Source of the DNA: Strigamia acuminata
Taxonomy: Eukaryota; Arthropoda; Chilopoda; Geophilomorpha; Linotaeniidae
Direction: 5' to 3'
Assembly: GCA_949358305.1 (NCBI GenBank)
Contig: OX442318.1
Location: 9,656,517-9,716,516 of the forward strand
DNA length: 60,000 nucleotides
Shown here one piece after another: positions 1 through 10,643 of the stretch. The translations under genes were made by a program, and so were the position numbers. The notes under the pieces were generated by a model. That model saw nothing but the letters and a program-made list of their open reading frames with translations. It did not search any database and was not told the DNA's origin. Position 1 is the first letter of the stretch. Each line of letters opens with the position of its first letter.

Positions 1-198
1 AGTCAGGGATTTTTAGTGTAAAAGTCAGGGATTGGTGCTACCGCATTCGCCGAACTATCTAATTATAATCTTTTATTCTTTTAATACACCAGTTATTTAT
101 TAGGTCATATTTCTTGTGACCCTGGGTTGAAGCATCCTAAACAAGATGTAACAAAAATACCTATAACAGTATTTTCATTTATTAATTATTCATTAGTG

Positions 199-226
199 TT
201 TATTAATTTATTTTTATTAATTTATT
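199..226 (-). promoter_or_regulatory. Cluster of poly(A) signals after the lectin gene
   Basis: On the minus strand the stop codon of the lectin gene is followed within about 30 bases by four overlapping or adjacent AATAAA hexamers (seen as tttatt on the given strand at about 221, 213, 207 and 199). This is the expected 3' end signal for the minus-strand gene. Which hexamer is used cannot be told, and AT-rich sequence makes extra hexamers likely by chance. Positions 1-198 beyond it show no further gene. Confidence 0.5.
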
Positions 227-228
227 AT

Positions 229-491
229 TCAGTTGTATTGACAAAGAAATCGAATTGGCTTTGTCTGTAAAAAACTGGTTGATTCTGTGGCGTCACAATT
301 CTGGTCATTCCAACAAGCTTTCCCATCAACTCTATAAATATGAATACAATTTTCGTTCTTGTGAGCATGGTTTGGTTCGCCCGGACACCAACTTGTATGA
401 ATAACAGATTTTCCTGTGGACAGCCACACATATTTGCGAGTAAAAGGATCTCGATTAAAGTCATTACCACTAGTCCAAAAATTTTGAAGCG
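229..491 (-). CDS. C-type lectin, exon 3 (C-terminal half of the carbohydrate-recognition domain, with stop)
   Basis: This exon encodes residues 102-188 of a secreted C-type lectin. It starts after an acceptor reading ttttcag on the minus strand and ends at TGA (231-229). Visible hallmarks, in order, are the FWTSGND stretch (106-112), a WLS strand (124-126), the calcium and sugar site EPN (140-142), the ENC cysteine (150), the second calcium-site motif WND (162-164), Cys167 and the final FLC cysteine (185). EPN is the family signature for mannose-type ligands, while QPD would mark galactose type. Pairing C150-C167 and C72-C185 is the family rule. Extra cysteines at 137 and 161 are not part of the core fold and might form an additional bond. 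The intron before it (492-679, 188 bp) is in phase 1: the T left from exon 2 joins CG here to make a serine codon. The domain is complete, so the gene looks functional. Confidence 0.9.
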
Positions 492-679
492 CTGAAAATA
501 GTCACAAAAAAATAGTATTCATTTACTTTTACTCCCTAGCAAAGAATTTGTACAGAAAATGTGCACAAAAAAAAAGAAAAAAGTAAAACCCGAAAACTAC
601 CAATAAATAATATTATTTTTTTCCTTTTTAGTATACTTTCTGCACAAATTCTACACATTTTTCCATTCCACATCCTTAC

Positions 680-958
680 AATTCGCGGGTTGTTCGTTAA
701 TATGTTTATTAATAAGCTTAGATTGAATTTCTGTTTCGATGCTTGCAAGCTTCGCGCCAATTTTCAGACAATACGCAATTCCCTGACGAAAAGTTCCACT
801 CTCGGTTGAAAAATGGTAACAAGTGTTGGCTAACTCTACGAAACCATATCGACATTTATCGCATCCGTGATAAACACCTTCAAGGCATACGGTAGGGAGA
901 ATCGGCTTACCATCACCCAACCACCCATCAACATGAAACATACAGCAAATGATGACTA
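680..958 (-). CDS. C-type lectin, exon 2 (end of signal peptide and N-terminal half of the domain)
   Basis: The middle exon encodes residues 9-101. Its acceptor reads catttcag on the minus strand and its donor is T followed by GTAAGG. It begins with the hydrophobic rest of the signal peptide (VVIICCMF, cleavage probably near Gly20), then a short cysteine-bearing linker, then the start of the lectin fold: CRYGF (44-48), CYHF (55-58) and the helix with Cys72 followed by KIGAKLASIET. The C44/C55 pair is the extra N-terminal disulfide of long-form C-type lectin domains; C72 is the first core cysteine and should pair with C185. An apparent start codon at 971 is only TTG and lies upstream of the acceptor, so it is not the real start. 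The preceding intron (959-1442, 484 bp) is AT-rich and holds nothing else I recognise. Confidence 0.85.
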
Positions 959-1442
959 CTGAAATGTTCAATTAAAATTAAAAAAATCAAACAATAAGAC
1001 TAACTTTAAGCTAAAAATTATGACTTTTAAATTTTAAATCTAACATATGTTCACAGGTAAAATGCCAGGAATAGATTGAGTCGTTAGGACCAAACACTAT
1101 AGTCAGCGCCTGGTGGTGCCAAACTCAAACTGAAAAATTCCTGTCTCTGCGCACACATAATCGCAACAAATACCCAATCTTTAGAGAAAATAACGGATAT
1201 AATAACACTATCCACTCGTGAGCCATAAACTATTTTACACTTTTATAATTTCGTGTGCAAAAAATGGAATTTAGAGTTTGAATTCGACGTCAAGATACAG
1301 GGCGGTGAGTGTAGTGTGTTTTCAACCAACCCCGATTAAATGGGACACAAAAAGATAAAGGACATCCCTCGCTATATTATCAATATGGAGATTTGGGCAA
1401 ACTAAGGATTTTCACACTTATAAACTATGATAGATAACTTAC

Positions 1443-1467
1443 CAACGCTCAATTTTCCAGCAATCAT
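1443..1467 (-). CDS. C-type lectin, exon 1 (start codon and start of signal peptide)
   Basis: This is a 25-base coding exon, too short to appear as an ORF. It reads ATG plus seven codons (MIAGKLSV) and one spare G, then a consensus donor GTAAGT. The spare G joins TA at the start of exon 2 to give valine, so the frame is kept and yields a classic signal peptide: lysine at position 5 followed by LSVVVIICCMF. Total coding length over the three exons is 567 nt, exactly 189 codons including the stop, which supports the model. The exact start is inferred from the splice phase and the signal-peptide logic. RNA evidence could move the 5' end, but no better ATG with a donor was seen nearby. Confidence 0.7.
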
Positions 1468-1527
1468 GGTGTCAAAGTGAAGTGTAGATACGAATAAGCT
1501 AATGGATCTACCAGTCCTCCTAAAATA
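1468..1527 (-). promoter_or_regulatory. Possible core promoter of the lectin gene
   Basis: About 54 bases upstream of the proposed ATG, the minus strand has TATTTTA (1527-1521), in the right place for a TATA-like box serving a start site near 1490. That leaves a 5' UTR of roughly 25 bases. Such AT-rich hexamers are common by chance in this window, so this is only suggestive. Confidence 0.25.
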
Positions 1528-2966
1528 CTGTTTGTTGTTTGATATTTTCACAAACTAATGATCCATATAAAAGTTTTAAAGAAAAAGCTAGTTAACGAAA
1601 TGATTTTATTTATTTCATTTTTTATTTGATTGCTATTAAGTGTTTGTATTGCTTAATGAAGAGCTTCAATCGAAAATTAATTTTTATGATATATCCAAAT
1701 AAATTATTCAATTTTGTTTACGTTTATTAAGAGTTTATTACTGTGTGCTAAACATAAACTGCAAATTTCTTCTGAAAATAACTCGATGCACGTGTCACTT
1801 TCGGCAAGAAATGCCCACAATAACTATCATTAAAAAGCCAAGAATAGGAAAAACTGTAGTTGTTATTGAACTCAATTTAATTCAAACAAACATAGCTATT
1901 GCTTGAAGCAACCAGCGTGGTGAGCCATTCCTGTCCGTATATCACAAAGTTCCGATTTGTGGCTTGGAGGTCACACAAAAAATAAAATAAAGTTATAAAA
2001 AAAATCACAAAAATCAGTAAAATATCAAAGAAAGAGTAAAAGAATCAATAACAAATCCAGAAAAGAAAAAAAACCAACAAAAAAAAAACCATGGAAAAAG
2101 CAAACAAAAAACAAAAGTTTTGAATTTTGCTGCAGGTTGTTGCTCAAGGAAAAGGAAAATTTTTAAAAAAATTACTTTTCATGAAAAAAAATTTAATTAT
2201 TTTAATTTTGAAAAAAAATGTATACCGGTATTGTAGAATGGTTTTTGAAAATTTGAGGAGAGTCTAAAAATTCCAGCCTAATACCCCTTTCGCATCAAAA
2301 AGTTTGGACTAGCCCAAAGTTTAAATCTAGTTCTGGTTCTTGGTGCATCTACCCCAAATTTATCTACCATGATTTAAAAATTTTTAAACTAGATAATTCT
2401 AATCCAGTTGTGTGAACTAGATAATTGCCAAAGAACTAGATAACTGCAAAGGTCACTTCCCACAATTCCGCGCGCAGCACGGTCAGTCAATTGTCTATTG
2501 GCTGAGTGCTAGCCTAGATATGTGGATTAGCCTAATCATTTTGTAGGGTAAATCATCCAGAACAAGATTTAAATTCCAACCTATAGCCCAAACTTTTGTG
2601 TCGCTAAATCAACTTCGGCTTTAAATCAAGCCGCTACAGTCGCTTTCTATCAACAACGTCACATCCGGTCAATCGCACCGCAGTCCATTTATTAAATTAG
2701 CCACTATTGACAACTTTACAGTCAACAACAACAACATTTCTCCCAACTGGACATCAACAGATAGATTAAAAACAAAGATAACCAACAAAGTGCATCTCAG
2801 GTCCAAATGACAATTTCCTCTCGCACCAATAACAAAAAGGAGAAACTGAAGCCGTAAAACTAATTCTAAAAGGTAGACTAGTTGGAAAGCAAGCAAGCAG
2901 TGTGTATATACGTGTCGACTCTCGAAAAACTCCCTCAAGCTTATATCCGGACTAAGGGAAACTCAC
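1528..2966. other. Intergenic AT-rich tract with a fragment of a CTAG-containing repeat
   Basis: No gene is seen. Positions about 1975-2110 are a purine-rich, mostly A tract. Positions about 2290-2620 contain several AACTAGATAA, CTAGTTCTGG and TAGCCCAAA motifs that recur at 7830-8045 and near 45838, suggesting a dispersed, decayed repeat. Open frames at 2669-2938 are leucine-rich by composition only and are not believable genes. Confidence 0.4.
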
Positions 2967-3105
2967 GTTCACAACAAGACCCAAGGGCCATCAAGTTGGC
3001 TTCTTCCTGAGTTTGCTTCCATGTCATTACGGGTCTTTTCATTAGTCTCGCCTTGAACTTTTCTAGTGAAGGAAGCCTCCCATGATCCAAGCAATATCTC
3101 GCTCT
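2967..3105 (-). CDS. Candidate internal exon of an unrecognised gene
   Basis: On the minus strand an acceptor (ctgacccgcag) is followed by 46 open codons plus one base, then a strong donor (C, then GTGAGT). The stretch is richer in G and C than its surroundings. It encodes a charged, plausible peptide starting RARYCLDHGRLP, with the middle part KFKARLMKRP, then WKQTQEEANL, and ending GSCCE. I do not recognise the family. No partner exon was found: the lectin gene lies downstream on the same strand, but it is complete without this exon. It could be an internal exon of a host gene, a relic of a transposon gene, or chance. The 139-nt size and phase 0 to 1 are ordinary for an exon. Confidence 0.3.
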
Positions 3106-3500
3106 CTGCGGGTCAGACTTACTCAAGATCCCTCAGATTAAAGAACAGCATGAGTGGTATATCCATGACTAAAGCGATCATGACAACCCGAGAGCTTTTA
3201 TTTTCGCTCGCATTCAAATTAATCTGATTTAGCTTTATTGATGTCACATTACAGAACTCCGATGTGCTAAATTTCAGTTAACGCCCTATTTCAATTACCA
3301 TAAATTCTCTAATTGACGTTTGTACATCATTTGCGCCAAGTCTCTGCGGCCTGCACCCACTACATTCGTGCCAGATTCAAACTCTACAATCACTGGGTGC
3401 TAATACTCCCAATATTCACATAACAAAAACAACTTGTGTGTCAAGGTAATTGGAATTCTCTAATGTCCTGCCTTAATGTCTGGTGAATGTTCTAAACCAG

Positions 3501-3565
3501 CAGTTCTCAAACTGTACTCCCTGGAGCTCCGCGAGACACCTTCAGGGGCTCTGCGAAGTTTCTAG
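3501..3565. mobile_element. hAT-like transposon terminus
   Basis: The sequence CAGCAGTTCTCAAACTG followed by TACTCCCTGG and a TTCAGGGGCTCTGCG stretch has the form of hAT termini, which often begin CAGNGGTTCTCAAACTG. No matching far end was found, so this is a solo or truncated end. Confidence 0.5.
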
Positions 3566-3697
3566 ATTAAGGAGTGAACCGTCGTTATTGTCTTTCTGCG
3601 ATGTTTAAAGTACCAAATGCAGTGATAATTTACTCATTTATTTAAAGTATAAACATAGATAGATACTTTACCATCTTGCCCCTTTGAGGTAAATAAA

Positions 3698-3885
3698 CAG
3701 GCGACTAAGGATAGCATTCCTGTCGCTCTCCCATTGGCCGAGAAATCCAATTGTTGTCGGCACACTCTGGTGGCTGTTGGCCCAGATACAAATATATACA
3801 TTATTACATTTTCTTTTTACCCTAACCTAACCTGACCTTTACCAATGGGAGAGCGACAGGAATGCTGTCCTTAGTCGCTTCTCCT
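3698..3885. mobile_element. MITE I, 188 bp with about 40-bp terminal inverted repeats
   Basis: The left end, from CAGGCGACTAAGGATAGCAT to CTCTCCCATTGG, is repeated inverted at the right end (CCAATGGGAGAGCGACAGG to CGACTAAGG-type sequence, ending CTCCTG). A three-base gap and a few mismatches separate the arms. The interior has ccctaacctaacctgacc (about 3820-3838), a short CCTAA-like run. There is no coding capacity, so the element is non-autonomous. Confidence 0.8.
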
Positions 3886-3904
3886 GATTCCTCCATTTTC
3901 ACTA

Positions 3905-4066
3905 ACAGAAGATAGAGTCTTTATTGTTTCATTTCCTGATCAACCGTTGCTAGGGGAAAATATGTAAGCTGCATGATACTTTGTATTATTGGCAATACAA
4001 TGTACTTTCTATCTAGGCTTGAGCCTGCATAATTCCTTGTGGTGCCAATAGACCACAGATACTGTA
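3905..4066 (+). repeat. Dispersed repeat family C, copy C1
   Basis: It contains the family core GCTAGGGGAAAATATG, AAGCTGCATGATRC and CCTGCAYAATTCCTTGTGGTGC shared with 6003-6385, 43070-43355 and 59300-59460. A second block shared with C2 (CACTGCTTGAAATTTCA and AAAGTCAAGYAAATATGAYG) lies at about 4641-4735, so C1 is probably split by inserted DNA at about 4067-4640. That insert has hAT-like motifs: GCCGATACCGATAAT near 4110 and CACTGGCGGATCCAG near 4572. Confidence 0.65.
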
Positions 4067-4739
4067 GACTTTGACCGATATCCATATTTTAGAATAGCGC
4101 CGATACCGATAATTAGCAAGCAAATGTCAATCGATACAACCGATGAAGCTTTATTGGCTCCAGAGGATATAAAGTTTCAGGATTTTCTTAGCATTGAATC
4201 TTCCAGGCATCTTTTAAAATATCATCACCAAGAGCCTCTTGAAACCACTAGGCGAGTATGGGGGTTTTAGTCGAAAGTAGAACTCAGACAAGATCAACCA
4301 AAGTAGGAGTTGCAAGCAAGCACCAAGGCACATGAATTGATTATGTTGAAAGTGTGTTAATCTTGCATGATGCCATAGTCTCCCTAAGGAATTCCTGAAA
4401 TAAACACCTCTATTTTTAAAACCCTATTGCCTTCATGTAAAAAAGCTTATGACACACAAGAGAAAAAGAATGTGTGCTTAAGACAACACAGTAGAAGTTA
4501 AACTTCCTGACATGTAAATCGGACTGAAAATTGTAATTTGTAATTTTTAGTACTCCGTATTCGGTTAAATCACTGGCGGATCCAGCGGATGACCAGAAAC
4601 TTATAAGTTAAAAGTTGTACGTATAAAAAACGTAATTGCCAAACCTCTAATGACACTGCTTGAAATTTCATATTTATTTTACCGGAAAGTCAAGTAAATA
4701 TGATGTAAAGATTGCATTTATGCCGAAAACTGTAAATTG

Positions 4740-6000
4740 ATAGAGAAAAGAAGCCCACCAGAAATGCTCGGTTAATAAAACTGAGTTAGTCCTGTAAAGT
4801 TAAGTGTGTAGCTGAAGAACAGAACTCTTTACAATTTCATTTCATTTCACTTATTTTTTCCCATTGTTTTTCTTGAGTTTCCTTCCTGTCTGACTCCAGG
4901 AAACATTTTTTTTATTCCACTGTTAACTTCCCTGCAGTGCAAAATTTAAAACCTAAAACAAAAACCATCAAATATTAACCAGATTTTGTATTTAAAAACT
5001 TGTAAAGTAAAAATCCACTTTAAGAATAGTTTTATAGGTTTTAAAGTATCCTTTACTCGAATAAATCGACCAGAGACTAGTTAACATCAACTCAAAGCAG
5101 AAAACCCACAAGAAAAGAACCACCAAGTCTAATATGCAATTGAAAACGTCAATTTGCTTCCTGAACCCATCCAAACCAACCCCCCGAAGACTCCAGAATC
5201 GAAAACATAAATAATTTGCAGCCAAAATAAAGCAGAAATCAAAGCGGATAACCTTAGCTGGCAAATTCCAAAAGCAAGCATTAAATATTCAGCAACAAAC
5301 TTCTTTAGCAAACGTCACTCACTATATTGACACGTAGCCCATGATCTCTCGTACGCGAGACTTTTGACACTAATGCATTCTCGTTTGCCTACATCATTTC
5401 GCCCTTTATGCACATATTTTGCCCACTATTTTGCTCCAACTCACAGACTACTCCTCTCTCCGTCCCTTTGCCCAAGCGAGAAAACACAAATTCTCTCTAG
5501 CATGCACAAAAGCCTTGATGTTTTTTTTTCGTCTACTCCTTCTACTTGGCTACCTCTCTTTTCCCTTTTTTCTTTTTATCAGTAAACGAACTGCACCTTG
5601 TCACTCGAGGCTGAAGAGCTAAGGTAGAAACTGCAACTACTTTTGCATAATAATAGAATAAAACACACTTCGAATCTTCCATTCTCCTGCTAAAATATTC
5701 AGGACATCCTTTTCTCTTTACGACTTTCTTCCTCCTCCAGAAATCTAACCCTATCATCCATGTGTACGTCCAGCATCCAGTAATCTTTCCAGAAATGCAA
5801 TACAGCAGAAAGGAAAAGGGAAAAAGAAAATTCGAGACCACTTTCAACTTTCAAATTGTATTTGTGCACAAACCTGCACAAATTTTCTATTCAGTCAACA
5901 TCGCAGAACATAAAACACAACAACTACTTAATATAGTCAATGTTACGCTAATATTTATAGCAATACCCAGATAATCCTACTCTTTAAAGATTTTTCTGTT
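4740..6000. other. No gene seen
   Basis: The tract is AT-rich with pyrimidine runs (for example 5400-5590 and 5720-5760). Short open frames on both strands are dominated by F, L, S and K from base composition, and none has a recognisable motif. Confidence 0.4.
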
Positions 6001-6002
6001 TC

Positions 6003-6385
6003 TTGTCCAGATGCAAGCCAAGGTTTGTTCCTAAACTTTATATTTTTTCCACTCCTCTAAAAGAACTGCAAATCCTTTTATTGTTCATTACCTGGCCAAC
6101 TGGTGCTAGGGGAAAATATGGAAGCTGCATGATGCCTAAGCATAATGCTCCTGCACGATGCATTGGCTGTTCAAACCTGCACAATTCCTCGTGATGCTCA
6201 AGAGCTTTATCCCAAAGATACACTAGGAGCCGGTTGTTGGTTGTAACTGAACTTTATTCTGAATTACAACAATGCATTAAGGTCACATAGCATTGCTACA
6301 AAATGTATAATTAGCACTGCTTGAAATTTCAAATTTAATTTACCCGAAAGTCAAGCAAATATGACGTAAAGATTGTATTTACAGT
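6003..6385 (+). repeat. Dispersed repeat family C, copy C2 (longest copy)
   Basis: It begins CTTGTCCAGATGCAAGCCAA, like C3 at 43072. It runs through the shared core (CTAGGGGAAAATATGGAAGC, then CCTGCACAATTCCT) and on to the AAAGTCAAGCAAATATGACG block shared with C1. No coding capacity is believable and no terminal repeats were found. The element type is unknown. Confidence 0.65.
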
Positions 6386-7829
6386 TCATAAATATTGAAT
6401 ACACACCCTTTACAGAACGCTTCACGGCAATACACCGCAGTAAACACCACCTTTTGCGTATACTTGAATTTGGAGCTTTAATGCAAACTTAAATGATGCA
6501 TCAACAATAATCCTCTGTGGTGCTATACCACTAACTACAGCATCGATAATGAATCTTTTTTTTTAAAAAAAAAAACAGCATTATCTTTTTCTTTAAACTT
6601 CTTCTTCACTACACACTTTAATCGCATGATCACATATTTTTGCTTCGCTTGAAATAAAAAGAAAAAGAAAAATCCAATTTCAGTAAAATTAATTTCAAAA
6701 AGTCTGACAAGGAGCGACAAGACATTACACTTAGTCTTACGTGAGCAATTTTCCTAATAAACTGCCCTCTAGGGACGTGGGGCTGATTGCTTTCGAATGG
6801 TTTAATCCTACAGATGAATAGAAACCAAAGATATAATTCCCCCAAGATCATATCTTCAGAGAACTCCCCTCTTGAGTTTGTTTCCAAAATCACTGTTCGA
6901 CCCCCAAAGACCACATTAGAAAGAAAAATCAAAAAGCGGAGTTATAAAATATTGACTAAATCAATTCTCTCTTTCCTAGAACAAATATAAATCCTAAAGC
7001 ACAAACCCAAGTTGAAAGAGGGCGGAGATTTGCAAAGTTTATTCATTAAAAGCAGATGGAAACTGCACGAGACAGAAGTGAACCGTGAGCAAATAGAAGA
7101 TAAGAAATATTAATGCGCGCTTAGTGCAAGTCTGGCAAGGCCTAAAGAGCTTCAGTTAATCACTGGCGTGACAAGTAGCTTCAAATAACGTTTGCACATG
7201 CCACAATTTGTGGTCTTACAAGTGCACTGGACATCGTACCCGGGGTGGATATAAAGGAAAGATGCACCTCCACCAAAACCAACTAAAACAATAGACACAT
7301 TCATAAAGTCATTTAAACTTGCGTGTTAAATGGACATTGAGTCATGCAGTGAAGCAAACACTGTAAGTTCAAATAAGAGCCGCCCTCGAATAGTTGCTGC
7401 GACCGAGAGTGGAGATTTGAAATTAAAGCCGCAGCCATTAATTGTAGAAATACAGCATACATTTATTAAACCAATGTAAATATAAAATTTAACATGTAAA
7501 ATTTACTAAATCTAATGCACACCAACTTCTTTCTTCATTTTTTTTACACTTTCTATTAAAATTTTATAGTCGGAGACCTCCACCATGTAAATCCGGTCCT
7601 GGCCATTACTTACTTATAATACCATTTACACACAGCGAGCCAATTTGCAGCAGCGATGAAACATTGCTGAGGTTTAGCAATAATTCTCATAATGGCTGTC
7701 GTGGGAGTTGCAGTGAAGCCCAAATCACAGATAGAATGAGACGAATACTAGAGGAATAATGTTAGACAGTATCCTTCAACTCAAAATGGACCAACCTTTG
7801 GTTTTCCCTGTAGTATTGAGGCAGGATAA
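6386..7829. other. No gene seen
   Basis: The tract is AT-rich. Open frames at 6535-6990 are short and low in complexity. A motif gtaaatccggtcctgg near 7587 resembles a hAT terminus (CCGGNCCTG) but no partner was found. Confidence 0.35.
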
Positions 7830-8045
7830 TATTTATCTAAGCTCCAGTTAAATCTAGCCAAGTTTGGTAGTTATATATTTAAAAAAAGATATAGCTTTCT
7901 CTTCTAGACTAGAAAATAGGGAATAATCTTTGACATTACCATTCTGGACAAAGTGATAATACTTTAAGCTAGCCCAAACAGGCCAGATCTCCAAACTAGC
8001 TTAACTTAATCCAGTTTGGACATTACTAAACTAGCTTAACCCAAG
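7830..8045. repeat. Decayed repeat with CTAG and TAGCCCA motifs
   Basis: Motifs such as CTCCAGTTAAATCTAGCCAA, CTAGACTAGAAAA and AACTAGCTTAACYYAA, with the TAGCCCAAAC motif, recall the tract at 2290-2620. Boundaries and class are not clear. Confidence 0.35.
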
Positions 8046-8256
8046 CAAGAAGTCTTCGCAACAATTTAATACCACTTACTTCTTCGTGCAAACACTTGAG
8101 CTGATGCTTGTACTTTGGGCTGCATTTGATCCTATAATGGAATTAATAACAAGACTGCAATTCAAAACACACTCAGATTTTGTATAATAGTCAGAACTTA
8201 TAGAAGAAAATTCATGATCTTTACTCGAAATTTCTGGTTAAAAAAACAAAAAGCCT

Positions 8257-8330
8257 CAGTCTCTGAAAAGTCGAACCCATATTCCCCGTTTGCCAGACTT
8301 GTGCTCTACCAATTAAACTTTACACAGTCG
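8257..8330 (-). repeat. tRNA-like SINE remnant
   Basis: On the minus strand the order is: a box A-like segment (AATTGGTAGAGC), then GTCTGGCAAACGGGG in the place of the anticodon arm, then a box B-like GGGTTCGACTTT. This is the layout of a tRNA-derived SINE head. The stems do not pair well enough for a functional tRNA, so it is a relic. A related 3' half is at 27464-27510. Confidence 0.55.
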
Positions 8331-8389
8331 CATCTGCGCATGTGTACAATAGTTTTCCAGAAATGATCGTGTTTTTACTGGAATAAACA

Positions 8390-8591
8390 CAGTGCCGAAT
8401 TTACGTATAAGCAAAATAAGTAGCTGCTTAGGCTCCCCCCTTTTGTCGTATATGTATTTATATTTATTATATATAAAAAGATAATAATAAGCGTATTTTT
8501 TAGATTTTTTAAGATTAAACTTTTTTGTTTGAGGAGGGGGCCCCAAAAAATTTTGTGTTTAGGGGCCCCGCAATACCAAAATCCGGCCCTG
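8390..8591. mobile_element. hAT-type MITE with CAGGGCCGGATTT-like ends
   Basis: The left end CAGTGCCGAATTTACG and the inverted right end (CAGGGCCGGATTTTGG read on the minus strand) match at most positions. The 8 bases outside each end (aataaaca and tataaata) agree at 6 of 8 positions, as expected for a decayed hAT target duplication. The inside is AT-rich, with GGGGCCCC blocks near the right end. Confidence 0.65.
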
Positions 8592-8927
8592 TATAAATAC
8601 ATGTTTTTGTTATGTCGCCTAGCACAAAAGCGTAGCAAAATTGTCAGCAGCACTACCATTAGGGGTGTTTTATGTTATAAATATTAAATTTTCTTATTAA
8701 TAATAGAAAAAAAATTCTATCTGGTAACTTCGAAGAAAAAAGGATATTGGAAGGATTATAGTTAGTTCCCTCACTTAATTTCTAGAGAAAAAAAAAGTTA
8801 TTTTCTCACTTTTGTAATTTTTTTAACCGACCAATAGCAATGAGAAGATTAAGCTACCCGGGACTCCAACCGAACCACGAACCATACCACACTTTCTTTT
8901 CAGAGAACATATGTAACATATGTAATT

Positions 8928-9056
8928 GAAGAGTCAAATATGCAATGGAGGCTTTCATATATTCATACACTCATCTTCATTTTTATTAAACAACACTTTT
9001 GTTACATAGCAACAAAATTACATTGTTAATTTGTAAGATATTGTTCCAACAGTAAT
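8928..9056 (+). repeat. Dispersed repeat family K, copy K1
   Basis: About 128 bases, from GAAGAGTCAAAYATGCAATGG through TTGTTACATAGCAAC to TAAGATATTGTTCCAACAG, are repeated in the same orientation at 24155-24281 with modest divergence. Class unknown. Confidence 0.7.
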
Positions 9057-10439
9057 ATTACAAAGATTTTTTTTCCATTCAGATAATACATGAATATACT
9101 GACCATATTGACATTAATTTAGTTACGAGTTATGTTCCTCGATAATGAGTGTGCGATATCATATCGCAAGTAAACAAAGAACACTAACTCATTCGGATCA
9201 TACTCCGAGCCAATGGTAGTGTGATAGGACATTTCTTAAGATGGTTAAGAGAGCGAAATGAATGTGTGCTAGAGCAAGAAAGGAGGAGGGAAAAGAGGCT
9301 GGATAAAGATGAAGTGGAGCACAGGCATGCCATTACTCTCTGACGCTGTTGGATCTTGGATGATGATATGGAAGAGAATGAAATAGGCAAAAGAAGGAGG
9401 GAGATCTTTAGCATATCAACTCCATCGACTTGAAGCTGACTATGGAGATGAAAGTAAAACGATGAAAAACACTCATTCGGAATTGGCTGAACCCAACTTT
9501 AAAATAAAAGAAATGTCCTTTACAAAATGACGTAAAAACACCATTTTTTTCCAAAAATGGTTTTTCACTAGAGACCGAAAAAACATAACCTTATACAAAG
9601 TGTTGGTGACAACAGAATCAAATCTACGGAGATGTTGCACGCAAATTTCATAGCTGGTGAAATAAAATTGAAATTGAATATTTTTTTTAAAAAAAAATCG
9701 AAAGAGGTCCTCCCTACAATTTCCCGTTTTCATAACATTTCTGTTAACATTCTGAAACTTCATTATTTGATTCTAAAAAAATATGACGTCACGCGACTTT
9801 TATTAATTTTCATTACGCCGTTTCTTAAAGTTTTCTAGAAACCGTTACTATATACCTCGCTGGAATAAAGAATAAAAAAGAAATAATGAGACAACAAAAC
9901 TGCCACTTTTCTTGATGCTGTAACCATGGTGATGAGGTCAGCACTAGAAAATAAGGCGTAACATTTTCCACACTTCAATTTGTCCACTATTATTGATCGC
10001 TAGTCGTGGAAGGAGCGGCAGAAAGTACATCGTCTATTCCTTTCAAATTCAACCGTCAATTAAAAAGATATAAACAACAAACAAACAAACTTTTAAACAG
10101 AAAGAGGCAAAACAAGAACAGAAAATGAATTTTCTCAACCACAAGCACCCCCAGCCTTTGAGCACAAGAAAAATTTCTCACACAACCATCATCAATTGTA
10201 TTTGCTCCTGGAAATAAAGATAAAAATAAATAAAAGTACAAGAAAAGAAAAGAAATTGCACAAATCCTCTAGTTTGTTGACTTGGAATTTTTATGGTGTC
10301 ACATTGAAGACACCCATAAACTCACACTTGGTAATAAACCAAGAGAAGGCAATGGCAAAGCCGTGCCTATCACTAGATCCAAACTGTGACTGTCATGCCA
10401 ATGTGTAATGAGCATTTAAGGTCTGACCGAATAGCCCTT
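9057..10439. other. No gene seen
   Basis: The tract is AT-rich intergenic or intronic sequence. The purine-rich stretch at about 9230-9400 gives serine- and leucine-rich minus frames that look compositional. No repeats shared with the rest of the window were noticed. Confidence 0.35.
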
Positions 10440-10643
10440 TTATTCGCGATAGACAATGTTCATTATTCCATCAGGTTGTACTGTACCCATGGATGCATGT
10501 ACTGCAGATTGATGTCCAACATGCCCACTGAAGCCAGAATTTCTATTTCTCTTTCTTCCACACAGATCATCAAGAATAGTTGAAGGTTGATAGACTTTGT
10601 TGATAGATTTCAGTTTCAAAGAACAATGACAGCTGGAAAGAGT
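10440..10643 (-). CDS. Candidate 3'-terminal coding exon of an unrecognised gene
   Basis: On the minus strand an acceptor (ggttttaagtgcag) opens a 67-codon frame ending in TAA. An AATAAA hexamer (10444-10439) overlaps the stop. The peptide begins TLSSCHCSLKLK, has a basic patch (CGRKRNRNSG) and ends with TVQPDGIMNIVYRE. Local base composition is more balanced than in the flanks. I do not recognise a family. The exon starts in phase 0 and would join in frame to the candidate exon at 12326-12434, whose donor is also phase 0. It could be the tail of a host protein or a fortuitous frame. Confidence 0.35.
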   Translation of the reverse strand, partial: TLSSCHCSLKLKSINKVYQPSTILDDLCGRKRNRNSGFSGHVGHQSAVHASMGTVQPDGIMNIVYRE

